A DNA stretch of 64,000 nt from NCBI RefSeq assembly GCF_003261575.2, contig NZ_CP036175.1, positions 4,402,001 to 4,466,000 on the forward strand. The letters are read 5' to 3'. The notes below the pieces were generated by a model. The model was given only the letters and a program-made list of their open reading frames with translations. It was not told the DNA's origin and made no database searches. Positions 17,711-25,730 of the stretch are shown here, in pieces. The position numbers and the translations under genes are program-made. The first letter of the stretch is position 1; each line of letters begins with the position of its first letter. This DNA comes from Klebsiella huaxiensis. Lineage in GTDB: Bacteria; Pseudomonadota; Gammaproteobacteria; Enterobacterales; Enterobacteriaceae.

Positions 17711-17746
17711 CGCTGAAGTTCAGCCAACAATAGCTGAACTTCAGCG
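17711..17746. terminator. Strong hairpin after the sugar operon
   Basis: CGCTGAAGTTCAGC (17711-17724) and its perfect complement (17733-17746) form a 14-bp stem with an 8-nt loop, about 26 nt downstream of the kinase stop. No clear T-run follows, so it may protect the 3' end of the message or act with Rho. The remaining sequence up to the cadC region shows nothing else I can support. Confidence 0.6.
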
Positions 17747-17772
17747 CTTAGACGTGTAATGACAACCAATGA

Positions 17773-18636
17773 TTAAACATTCGACTGCGAGACATGTCGG
17801 GCCGCTGCAGCATTGGCACTCGCCACCGCTTCCGCTAACGACTTATTGGCCGTTAAAGAGGCACACAGCGCTCCCACAAAGCAGTCTCCGGCCCCATGAG
17901 TGCTAACCAGTTTAACCTTCTGAGCGGGTAAAGTTTGAGCAACATCACCAGACTCGCACCAGGCGACACCATGTTCACCGGCGGTCACAATCACCTTATT
18001 AAAGCGCTTCGCCAGTGCCGTCGCGGCCTGCTGCGCCGAGGCTAAATCCTCGACGGTGACGCCACACATATCACGAGCTTCAATGGCGTTGACGATCAGG
18101 ATATCGATAAGCGCAGCAAACTGCTCGCCAAGACGGCGCGCTGGTGCGGCATTAATACACACTGGGATGCTGCGCTGTTTTGCCGTACTCGCTGCCAGCA
18201 AATTAACCGTCTCAGGGACTTCATTTTGCAAAACCAGCATGCTGACGTTGTCCCAGAAGTGCGCGTCCTGAAATACGCTAGCGGGAATTTTCTGGTTAGC
18301 GTTAGAGACCACTACCGCACCATAATCGCCTTCCTCATCGGAAATAGCCACGCTCATCCCCGAAGGGCTATCCGCCACCAACGCCACCGCGCTGACATCA
18401 ATACCTGCCTGTCGTAAGGTATCAACCAGGAAACGGCCCTGCTCATCCGTGCCAACAGCTCCGGCAAAACAGACCTCTGCGCCAGATTTGGCCGCTGAGA
18501 TCGCCTGGTTCCCCCCTTTGCCGCCAAACTTATAGCGACAGGCGGTGCCCATTACCGTTTCGCCTTTCTCAGGCCGATGGTGTGCATCAATCATAATGTC
18601 GTAATGGAGGCTGCCTGCGACTGCAATTTTGTTCAT
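17773..18636 (-). CDS. PfkB-family sugar kinase (ribokinase-like)
   Basis: 287 residues. The N-terminal PfkB signature region is KFGGKGGNQAISAAKSGAEV (residues about 36-55). The C-terminal signature THGAGDCFVGALCASL (about 242-257) contains the catalytic Asp of the GAGD anion hole. It phosphorylates a sugar or ketose with ATP in the cytoplasm. Last gene of a six-gene leftward operon; its ATG lies two bases after the RpiR stop. Resemblance to ribokinase does not fix the substrate: the accompanying isomerase suggests that an imported aldose is isomerised before phosphorylation, but this is inference. Confidence 0.85.
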   Translation of the reverse strand: MNKIAVAGSLHYDIMIDAHHRPEKGETVMGTACRYKFGGKGGNQAISAAKSGAEVCFAGAVGTDEQGRFLVDTLRQAGIDVSAVALVADSPSGMSVAISDEEGDYGAVVVSNANQKIPASVFQDAHFWDNVSMLVLQNEVPETVNLLAASTAKQRSIPVCINAAPARRLGEQFAALIDILIVNAIEARDMCGVTVEDLASAQQAATALAKRFNKVIVTAGEHGVAWCESGDVAQTLPAQKVKLVSTHGAGDCFVGALCASLTANKSLAEAVASANAAAARHVSQSNV

Positions 18637-18638
18637 AA

Positions 18639-19496
18639 CTAGAACTCCCGAAGATCCTGAACCGCACGCTGGGTTTTCATCAGGTTTTTCTCTGCCCGAC
18701 TAAGATCCTTTTTAGCGATAGCCACAAACAGCGCATCCAATATATTGAGCTGAGCAATACGCGATGCGGCATTTTCACCAAGTAGATGCGACCCTTGAGA
18801 TGTTGAATTCAGTACCACATGCGCGTTTTGCGCAATAGGTGACTCTGCATAATTAGTGACGACAATAACTTTGGCGCCGTTACGTGCGGCAAGTTTCACC
18901 GGAGCATTCACCGCACGGGTCGCTCCGGAATGGCTTATGGCAATCACCACATCATCATCAGATAACACTGCAGCAGACATCAACATAATATGTGCATCAT
19001 CATAAACTGAAGACTTTATGCCTATTTTCAGCAGTTTGTGCGCAAGATCGCGGGCAACTGTCGCTGAACCACCAACGGCATACAGGTCAATATGACGCGC
19101 TTTAAATATAATATCCGCCGCACGATTGAATTCAGAAATATCAAGAATAGACATGGTCTCTTCGATAGCCTGAATTGAGGTGCGAAATACCTTAGCCAGA
19201 AGCTGTTCAGAGGTATCATCAGGCTCAATTTCCGCATGCAATCCCGCAACTTCTGATTCGTTATAATAAATCAGGCTACTTCTGAAATGTCTGAAGCCAG
19301 TAAAGTTAAGCTTTTTAGTTATTTTAACAATCATGGCTTCCGAGACATTATTTTCCTGAGCAATTTCTTTTAAAGAAGTCTGCTCCGTCAGATCGGTCCG
19401 GGAAATTATTGCCTCAACAACACGACGTTCCAGTGGTGTCAGTTGGGGCAAACGCATACGTATCTGAGCGCCAATGGCTCGTGGATCCTGCTTCAT
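18639..19496 (-). CDS. RpiR-family transcriptional regulator
   Basis: 285 residues with the two-domain RpiR architecture: an N-terminal helix-turn-helix (residues about 30-70, including ENNVSEAMIVKITKKLNFTG) and a C-terminal SIS phosphosugar-binding domain (about 125-260, with AVGGSATVARDLAHKLL and ISHSGATRAV). It overlaps the permease gene by one base (TAATG), so it is co-translated with the operon it presumably controls. The expected ligand is a sugar phosphate, made by the kinase encoded next to it. The inverted repeat at 24199-24228 is a candidate operator. Confidence 0.88.
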   Translation of the reverse strand: MKQDPRAIGAQIRMRLPQLTPLERRVVEAIISRTDLTEQTSLKEIAQENNVSEAMIVKITKKLNFTGFRHFRSSLIYYNESEVAGLHAEIEPDDTSEQLLAKVFRTSIQAIEETMSILDISEFNRAADIIFKARHIDLYAVGGSATVARDLAHKLLKIGIKSSVYDDAHIMLMSAAVLSDDDVVIAISHSGATRAVNAPVKLAARNGAKVIVVTNYAESPIAQNAHVVLNSTSQGSHLLGENAASRIAQLNILDALFVAIAKKDLSRAEKNLMKTQRAVQDLREF

Positions 19497-20464
19497 TACT
19501 TGCCTCGGGTTGCTCTGTCAATTAACATCGCTATGATAATAATAAGGCCTGTTGCAAGCAATTGATAAAATGCCTGAATATTTAGCAGCGTCAGTCCGTT
19601 ACGTAATGCCCCCAGAATAATAACCCCGATTAACGTGCCGAATATGCTGCCTTTGCCCCCCATCAGCGACGCTCCACCAATCGCCGCGGCGGCAATGGCA
19701 TCCAGCTCCCATAATGTTCCGATAGTGGGTTCCGCTGCGCCCAGGCGGCCAATCAGTATCAGTGAGGCCAGCGAGGCAAGAACACCAGAGATGACGTAAA
19801 CGGTAATTTTCGTACGTCTGACCGGTACGCCCGCCACGCGTGCAGCCTCTTCATTACCGCCAATCGCCAGAATATATTCTCCGATCGGGGTTTTGTTCAT
19901 CACCGTCCACAGCACAAAAGCAATAATGGCGACAATAACAATCGGCATTGGAACGCCAAACAGCGAGCTGTTAATGATATCCCTGAACGATGCAGGGATA
20001 CCAAATACCGGATTGCCACCAGTAAAGATCAGCGCAATAGCCCGGAAAAGCGATAACCCCCCCAGGGTGACAATAAACGGCTGTAAGCCAGCCCATGCGA
20101 TAAGCGTCCCGCTGAAAAGTCCGCACATTGCGCCGACGCCCAGCGTCATCAGGATAGCCAGCGGAACAGGAACCCCTGCAACCATGAGCGAAGCGCCGAA
20201 GACGGCTGACATTGCGGCGGTCGGGCCAACGGATAAATCAATACCACCAGAAATGATAACTAAAGTCATTCCCAGGGCAATTAATGCATTAATTGAAGAT
20301 TGCTGAAGAACATTAAGTAAATTAGGTAACGTCAAGAATACCGGTGATAAAAAAGAGAAGGTAACAATAATTATCAGCAATCCGATTAACGTCCCAGCAT
20401 CGCGCACATTAAATTTAAGCAGTGAGGACGGTAATGTTCTATTTTTACTTGCTTGTGTCATCAT
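19496..20464 (-). CDS. Sugar ABC transporter permease (RbsC type)
   Basis: 322 residues, about eight to ten membrane helices, typical of the ribose/xylose/allose permease family. It carries the conserved ISGGIDLSVG (residues about 70-79) and AAAIGGASLMGGKGSIFGT (about 259-277). It works as a homodimer in the inner membrane with the ATPase and binding protein encoded just upstream. The ATG pair at 20464/20461 follows GGCC rather than a strong ribosome site. Substrate unknown. Confidence 0.93.
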   Translation of the reverse strand: MMTQASKNRTLPSSLLKFNVRDAGTLIGLLIIIVTFSFLSPVFLTLPNLLNVLQQSSINALIALGMTLVIISGGIDLSVGPTAAMSAVFGASLMVAGVPVPLAILMTLGVGAMCGLFSGTLIAWAGLQPFIVTLGGLSLFRAIALIFTGGNPVFGIPASFRDIINSSLFGVPMPIVIVAIIAFVLWTVMNKTPIGEYILAIGGNEEAARVAGVPVRRTKITVYVISGVLASLASLILIGRLGAAEPTIGTLWELDAIAAAAIGGASLMGGKGSIFGTLIGVIILGALRNGLTLLNIQAFYQLLATGLIIIIAMLIDRATRGK

Positions 20465-20496
20465 GGTTATGGCCTTTCAATATTACTGGTGATAAG

Positions 20497-21996
20497 TCAG
20501 GCAATATGGCCCGCATCATTAATAGCAAAACGGGCGATATTCTCTTCAGTAATAGAATCCCCCGTTAACTCCTGAGTTATTTTCCCTTCCCGCATAACCA
20601 GAACACGGTCAGAAATTCTAATGATTTCTGTCATTTCTGATGAAACCACAATAATGGCTTTACCGGCTGCGGCGAGTTTTTCTATCAGATTATATATTTC
20701 TGACTTTGCCCCAATATCAATTCCCCTGGTCGGCTCATCAAATAAAAAAACTTGTGCATCGGCGGCGACCCAGCGACCAATGATTACTTTCTGCTGATTT
20801 CCTCCGCTTAAGGTGCCAATCGTTTTTTCAATATCCAGCGGGCGCAGCTTCAAATCCGACATCACTTTATCGGCAACCTGATTGAGCCTTGCGGTGTTAA
20901 CCAGTCCTGCGCGAGTAAAGTGACCCATCGACGGTAGAGCCATATTCATCTTTACCGCTCGTTCCTTAATAATCCCTTCCTTTTTACGATCCTCAGGGAC
21001 TAACCCTATCCCGGCTTTGATCGCCGCCCTGACATCCTGACGCTCAACCAGTTGATCATTAACCCGTATCGTACCGCCGGTGCGTTTATCTATCCCGGCA
21101 ATAAGCTTTAGCAGCTCGGTTCTTCCTGCACCCACCAGGCCCGAGATCCCGAGAACCTCTCCGGCGCAGACGGTAAAACTAGCCGGGCTAACTGCCGAAC
21201 TCGTCAGTCCTTCAACCGTCAGAACCTTTTGTTCAGTGGCCCAGGAGTTATGCGCAATATGCTCAATTTTCCTGCCGACCATTTTGGCGACAATACTTTC
21301 TTCGCTCTCATCGCTGATATTCACTACGCCAACCTGCCTGCCATCGCGCATGATGGTAGCCCGGTCGCACACTTTGAATATCTCATTCATTTTGTGAGAA
21401 ACGTAGATGAGAGAAACACCCATTGCTTTCAGGTCAGCAATCAACTCAGCGAGGCGCTCGAACTCTCTGGGCGTCAGGCTGGAGGTTGGCTCATCCATAG
21501 CAATAATCCTGGCGTCATCAAGCAGCGCTCGGGCAATCTCCACAATTTGCTGCTGCGAGACTTTCAGGTTTTTAATCGGCTCGCCGGGGTCGATAGAAGG
21601 ATCGAGCTGTTTTAATATCCGCCTCGCCCGCTCCTCTTGCTCCTTCTTATTCAGCCACATTCCCTTTGCTTTAGTGAGCGGGCGTCCAAGAAACATATTT
21701 TGCGCAACGGAGAGTTCAGGAACATGCTGTAACTCCTGGTGAATCATAGCGATGCCGGCGTGACGCGCGCTGAGCGGATTTTTTATCAGCACCTGACGCC
21801 CACCAACGCTGATGTCTCCTTTATCCGCACTGCGTACGCCGGAAAGAATATTCAACAACGTCGATTTTCCGGCGCCATTTTCACCAATAAGCGCGTGGAC
21901 TTCCCCTGGTCTGACGCAAAAATCAACATCCTGTAACGCGGCGGTATTTCCGTAAGTTTTATTGATGCCGCGCATCTCTAAACGATACTGTTCCAT
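20497..21996 (-). CDS. Sugar ABC transporter ATP-binding protein (RbsA type)
   Basis: 499 residues from the ATG at 21996 (MEQYRLEMRGINKTYG), preceded by GGAGAG; an in-frame GTG five codons earlier is less likely. Two fused ABC domains. The first has Walker A GENGAGKST, signature VSQQQ and Walker B IIAMDEPTSSL. The second has the degenerate Walker A typical of this family (GLVGAGRTELL), the signature LSGGNQQK and Walker B VFLFDEPTRG. It energises import through the adjacent permease. Confidence 0.94.
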   Translation of the reverse strand: MEQYRLEMRGINKTYGNTAALQDVDFCVRPGEVHALIGENGAGKSTLLNILSGVRSADKGDISVGGRQVLIKNPLSARHAGIAMIHQELQHVPELSVAQNMFLGRPLTKAKGMWLNKKEQEERARRILKQLDPSIDPGEPIKNLKVSQQQIVEIARALLDDARIIAMDEPTSSLTPREFERLAELIADLKAMGVSLIYVSHKMNEIFKVCDRATIMRDGRQVGVVNISDESEESIVAKMVGRKIEHIAHNSWATEQKVLTVEGLTSSAVSPASFTVCAGEVLGISGLVGAGRTELLKLIAGIDKRTGGTIRVNDQLVERQDVRAAIKAGIGLVPEDRKKEGIIKERAVKMNMALPSMGHFTRAGLVNTARLNQVADKVMSDLKLRPLDIEKTIGTLSGGNQQKVIIGRWVAADAQVFLFDEPTRGIDIGAKSEIYNLIEKLAAAGKAIIVVSSEMTEIIRISDRVLVMREGKITQELTGDSITEENIARFAINDAGHIA

Positions 21997-22012
21997 AAAC
22001 TCTCCGCGCACC

Positions 22013-23053
22013 TTATTGTTGGGTCAGTAGCTGACGTAACGCGTTGTTATCTTTAGTCGAAAACGCATCAACGTTCTCTTTGGTTATTAATGCCTGAGGA
22101 GTGGAGATCACGCGCGACAGTTTCTGACCGTTAATCAGACGAATCATGACATCCATAGCCACTTCACCAGTCAACACGGGGAAACTATCTACCGTACCGG
22201 TCAATTCACCGCGCTTGATTGAGGCATAGGCATCGGAAATCCCGTCGGTGCCGAACACAGCAACCTGTCCGGATTTCTTGAGAGAGCGAACGGCTTCCAC
22301 TACGCCGAGTGCCATGGTGTCGTTATTGGAATAAAAACCTATCAGGTCGGGATGCTGTTGCAGGATAGTGCTCGCCGCGTTGAATGCCTGCTCGCGACTC
22401 CAGTTGGCCGGTACGCTGGCAACAATGTTAAATTTGCCGTTCTCTGCAAGCGTTTCTTTAAACCCACGGGTGCGTTGCCCGGCCGCATAAACACCAGGCT
22501 GGCCTTCGATTACCGCCACCTTTCCCCCCTGTGGATGGTGCGCGATGAACCATTTAGCCACGCGAACGCCGTTATCTTTCTGCACGTTCCCGACGTAATA
22601 TTGCGCGTTGGGCATAACAGCGTCATTCACGTTAATCACCGGAATCCCCTTTTTCTTCGCGCTTTCCAGCGCCGGGGAGAGGTTGATATCCGTCTGCGGA
22701 GATACCAGCAGGCCATTAAACCCCTGAGAAATCAGGGTTTCAGCAATGGAAAGCTGGCCTAGCTGATCTTCTTCATTGGCCGCTGCCTGATAGGCCACGG
22801 TGAAACCATAACGACTGGCGACGTTTTTATAGCCCTCCCCCAGAGAGCGCCAGTACTCATTGGTCAACGTTTTAGATACACCGCCAATTTTCAGTGACTT
22901 ATCCGCCGCCGGTAGCGGGCCGTATTTGCTTTCCAGTTGAGACCAGTCAGTTCGATCCGGCTCAGTATCGGATTGTAGCGGCGGTAAATCCGCCGCATAG
23001 ACGCTTGAACACAACAGAGATGAAGCGAGTACAGAGAGTAATATTTTTTTCAT
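22013..23053 (-). CDS. Periplasmic sugar-binding protein (RbsB/PBP1 family)
   Basis: 346 residues with a Sec signal peptide (MKKILLSVLASSLLCSSVYA, cleavage near residue 20). It has a two-lobed periplasmic binding fold of the ribose/galactose class, with GFYSNNDTMALGVVEA and GTDGISDAYASIKRGELTGTV near the hinge. The roughly 40-residue insertion after the signal (LPPLQSDTEPDRTDWSQLES) is longer than in RbsB. It delivers the sugar to the permease. It is the second gene of the operon and lies 16 nt before the ATPase start. Specificity cannot be read from sequence. Confidence 0.9.
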   Translation of the reverse strand: MKKILLSVLASSLLCSSVYAADLPPLQSDTEPDRTDWSQLESKYGPLPAADKSLKIGGVSKTLTNEYWRSLGEGYKNVASRYGFTVAYQAAANEEDQLGQLSIAETLISQGFNGLLVSPQTDINLSPALESAKKKGIPVINVNDAVMPNAQYYVGNVQKDNGVRVAKWFIAHHPQGGKVAVIEGQPGVYAAGQRTRGFKETLAENGKFNIVASVPANWSREQAFNAASTILQQHPDLIGFYSNNDTMALGVVEAVRSLKKSGQVAVFGTDGISDAYASIKRGELTGTVDSFPVLTGEVAMDVMIRLINGQKLSRVISTPQALITKENVDAFSTKDNNALRQLLTQQ

Positions 23054-23116
23054 TTTTCAGCCTTTATTCTCATTATGTTTATCGTGGACCTGACGGCTTT
23101 GTCAGCATCATTGGTG

Positions 23117-24097
23117 CTAGCGGGCTAGCATGATGTCATTAACAATTTGTTGAGAGGCGACGGCGTCCTGGCGACCGATGGCATCCAGCAACGGCTGGTT
23201 GTTTTCCAGTTTTTCGCACAGTTTCAGCAGTCGCGTGACGGTGGCAATATTTGTTTCAGCCTCACGAATGGGATCGAGGCCGCTGGCATCCGGGAAGGTG
23301 TCAAAGTAATAGGCCCCCTGATAGCCATCACGGCGCATTTGCCACAAAAACTCAAGGGTCGCGCGCGGGTTAACGGAGGCTGCCATCAGTCCATCATCTC
23401 GTTTTCCCCAACCGTCATTCAGATCCAGTCCTAACAGACGGGAACGGCGCGCAACCATGGCCGCCGCGTAGGCCGGAATTTCATTGGCGAAGAGAACGTG
23501 CGCAAAATCAAGGGTGATCCCAAGGTTTGGCGCTCCGGCTTCTTCAACCGCCAGCAGGCAGGTGGTTACGTTCGGGAAGATGCTAAACGCACGTGGTTCA
23601 TTCGGTTTATATTCGATACTAATATCAATATCCGGCGCATATTCCGCGATCTCACGTACTGCGCCGACCGCATCGTCCCAGATTTTTTTGTAATCGGCCT
23701 GGAAGCAATAATCGAAACCATCCTGCCCCATCCAGAGCGTCATCAACCTGGAGCCAAATTCACGCCCGGTATCAATACCGCGCTTAGTTAACTCGATTGC
23801 CTCGCGACGAATTTTCGGGTCCGGATGAGTAAACGCGCCAATACGATACTGCGGAGCATCCCAGCGCATCTGCATACCGTTCACGGCAAGACCTGCGTCT
23901 TCAATCGCCCGACGCATGGTATTGATATCGTCGTTCATATGCTGAGGGAAGTTCAGATCAAGATGGGTAAGGCCCTTTACTTTCCCGGCACGTTCAATCA
24001 TCTGCAATACGGTTGGCTTCCCCTTCAGCTCCGGCCAATAGAGATAAGCCCCTGATGCGAAAGAGTTCAGACGGGTGGCGAACTTTAATTCTGACAT
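23117..24097 (-). CDS. Xylose-isomerase-like TIM-barrel sugar isomerase/epimerase
   Basis: 326 residues from the ATG at 24097, which has AAGGA nine bases upstream; the in-frame TTG at 24106 is less likely. The AP_endonuc_2/xylose-isomerase-like TIM barrel shows candidate metal ligands in ISIEYKPNEPR (Glu), TLDFAHVLFANEI (Asp/His), LLGLDLNDGWGKRDDG and YYFDTFPDA. The overall pattern recalls L-rhamnose/apiose isomerase-type enzymes rather than AlsE. First gene of the sugar operon, so it probably isomerises the imported sugar before the PfkB kinase acts. Substrate unknown. Confidence 0.8.
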   Translation of the reverse strand: MSELKFATRLNSFASGAYLYWPELKGKPTVLQMIERAGKVKGLTHLDLNFPQHMNDDINTMRRAIEDAGLAVNGMQMRWDAPQYRIGAFTHPDPKIRREAIELTKRGIDTGREFGSRLMTLWMGQDGFDYCFQADYKKIWDDAVGAVREIAEYAPDIDISIEYKPNEPRAFSIFPNVTTCLLAVEEAGAPNLGITLDFAHVLFANEIPAYAAAMVARRSRLLGLDLNDGWGKRDDGLMAASVNPRATLEFLWQMRRDGYQGAYYFDTFPDASGLDPIREAETNIATVTRLLKLCEKLENNQPLLDAIGRQDAVASQQIVNDIMLAR

Positions 24098-24198
24098 GTT
24101 ATGCAATCCTTCAAATACAGTTGTGATGTACTTTATCTTTTCACGATTTTTTGTGAAGTTGTTTTAAACATACTCAACCCGCTTCAATAAGCAAGCGC

Positions 24199-24228
24199 AA
24201 TCGCGAAACGTCTGAAAGTTTTGCGATC
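24199..24228. promoter_or_regulatory. Candidate operator upstream of the sugar operon
   Basis: Arms AATCGCGAAAC (24199-24209) and GTTTTGCGATC (24218-24228) are inverted copies matching at 9 of 11 positions with an 8-base centre. They lie about 100 nt upstream of the isomerase start. Size and position suit an RpiR-type dimer; binding is not demonstrated. Confidence 0.5.
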
Positions 24229-24598
24229 TCTCTCACGAAAGCAATAGTATGCAAAACTGCAGAAGTGCCCTGGGGTTTATGTAACAGGAAATGGGTAATC
24301 TAAAGAGGCGTTCAGGATGAGGTTACTTCACAAATTAAAATTTAATTGTAAATTAACATACTTGGATCTGCGGTTTTTGTATTGCTACTCTTTCAGAGGA
24401 TAAGAAAGGTTCAGCCTTAGGCGGTTTAACCACAAACAGCTTAACTGTGACCGAGCCAACGTCCTGAAAGATAGCTTTAGGCTGAAACTGTACAAACAGA
24501 ATAAAAACACCATACTCAACGCCAAAAAGGTGATAGAGAGAGGATGTCTTACCTGAAGGCCTGTCGGATATTAAAACGGATAAAAAAGGAAAATGACG
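24229..24598. other. Long untranslated region between the sugar operon and the acetyltransferase gene
   Basis: About 370 bases with no supported gene. It holds a possible structured leader for the gene at 24599: TTCAGCCTTAG near 24410-24420 faces TTTAGGCTGAA near 24476-24486, and ACAG/CTGT and GGT/ACC pairs lie between. No promoter or riboswitch class was recognised. Confidence 0.35.
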
Positions 24599-25465
24599 AT
24601 GACCTGGAAATTAGTTAAGCAAATTGTGCACAATGACGTTTTAAGAAATAGCTTCATTGACCTGGCGATTAAAACCTTCGACCTCTCCTTTAAAGAGTGG
24701 TATAGCAAAGGTTACTGGACCGACGCCTATATTCCCTACGCTCTGGTGAGCAACAATAAAGTGATTGCTAACGCCTCTGCCAATATCATCGATCTGGTCT
24801 GGCAAGGTGAAGCCCGCCGCTATATTCAAATCGGTACCGTGATGACCGATGTCGACCATCGAAACAAGGGGCTGGCCGGGCAGCTTGTTAATGAAATTCT
24901 GGCGGACTGGCAGGATAAAGCCGACGCATTCTTTCTCTTCGCTAACCCGACAACCGTTGATTTTTATCCAAAATTCGGCTTCGAGCGCACCGACGAGCAT
25001 CAGTATATTATGCCGGTGATGCCCGCAGCAGGCGACTTCCGCAAGCTGGATATGGACCAACCGGAAAACGTTGCGCTATTGCGGCAGTACTATCAAAAAT
25101 CGAATCCATTTTCGCAACTGCGGATAGAGGATAACTTCGGTTTATTAATGTTCTACTGCTCCGCTTTTATGAAACACTTCGTCTATTATTCCGAGAAAAA
25201 TCAGGCTATCGCGATTGCGATGCAAAACGGTCCGGCGCTGATCTTTTTTGATATTTTCTGCGATAGCGGCCGCTCGCTACCGGCCATTATTAACGAACTT
25301 GCCGATAAAAATACTTATCAGGCCATACTGGGCTTTACCCCCAAAGAGAACCGGGTTGGCGAGTATGAAAAAATCGAAGGGGAAGATATTTTGTTTATCT
25401 ACGGACAAAAAGAAAATATCTTCAAAGAGAATAAGCTGATGTTCCCGCTGTTATCCCACGCCTGA
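24599..25465 (+). CDS. GNAT-family N-acetyltransferase
   Basis: 288 residues from the ATG at 24599, eight bases after AAGGA; the ATG at 24593 is only two bases from it. The N-terminal half is a GNAT fold with the acetyl-CoA loop DHRNKGLAGQLVNEIL (residues about 84-99) and FLFANPTTVDFYPKFGF, typical of motif B. The C-terminal half (from about 150) is an extra domain seen in some two-part acetyltransferases. Monocistronic, with its own long leader and a hairpin behind it. The acceptor substrate is unknown. Confidence 0.85.
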   Translation: MTWKLVKQIVHNDVLRNSFIDLAIKTFDLSFKEWYSKGYWTDAYIPYALVSNNKVIANASANIIDLVWQGEARRYIQIGTVMTDVDHRNKGLAGQLVNEILADWQDKADAFFLFANPTTVDFYPKFGFERTDEHQYIMPVMPAAGDFRKLDMDQPENVALLRQYYQKSNPFSQLRIEDNFGLLMFYCSAFMKHFVYYSEKNQAIAIAMQNGPALIFFDIFCDSGRSLPAIINELADKNTYQAILGFTPKENRVGEYEKIEGEDILFIYGQKENIFKENKLMFPLLSHA

Positions 25466-25471
25466 ACCTGA

Positions 25472-25499
25472 GCAGCAGCCGTATCCCGATGGCTGCTGC
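25472..25499 (+). terminator. Hairpin after the acetyltransferase gene
   Basis: GCAGCAGCC (25472-25480) and GGCTGCTGC (25491-25499) form a perfect 9-bp stem with a 10-nt loop just after the stop codon. It is followed by a pyrimidine-rich stretch rather than a pure T-run. Confidence 0.6.
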
Positions 25500-25569
25500 G
25501 CTTCTCTTCTCAGCCTCTGCACCCTGCAGTTTTCTTGCGGCCAGCTACAAAATATAGCGACTAGCATAT

Positions 25570-25588
25570 GATAATGAAAATCGTTATC
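25570..25588. promoter_or_regulatory. Fur box upstream of the TonB receptor
   Basis: GATAATGAAAATCGTTATC matches the 19-bp Fur consensus GATAATGATAATCATTATC at 17 positions. It lies about 140 nt before the receptor start. This indicates iron-responsive repression of the receptor and probably of the following gene. Confidence 0.85.
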
Positions 25589-25730
25589 ATTAGAAACAAA
25601 TAATTACATCTGGCATTAGATTTTAATTAAAACGCTTTAAAAAGAGCCAGAACACGCTAATAACGGTACACCGTCAGTTAGCCGTGAGCAGTGTCATCAA
25701 TTTACCTTATGGATAAAGGAGAGATGACGC

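Noticed and set aside
24121..24170. CRP site upstream of the sugar operon (TGTGATG...TCACGA)
   Set aside because: The half-sites are separated by about 14 bases instead of 6, so it does not fit a CRP dimer.
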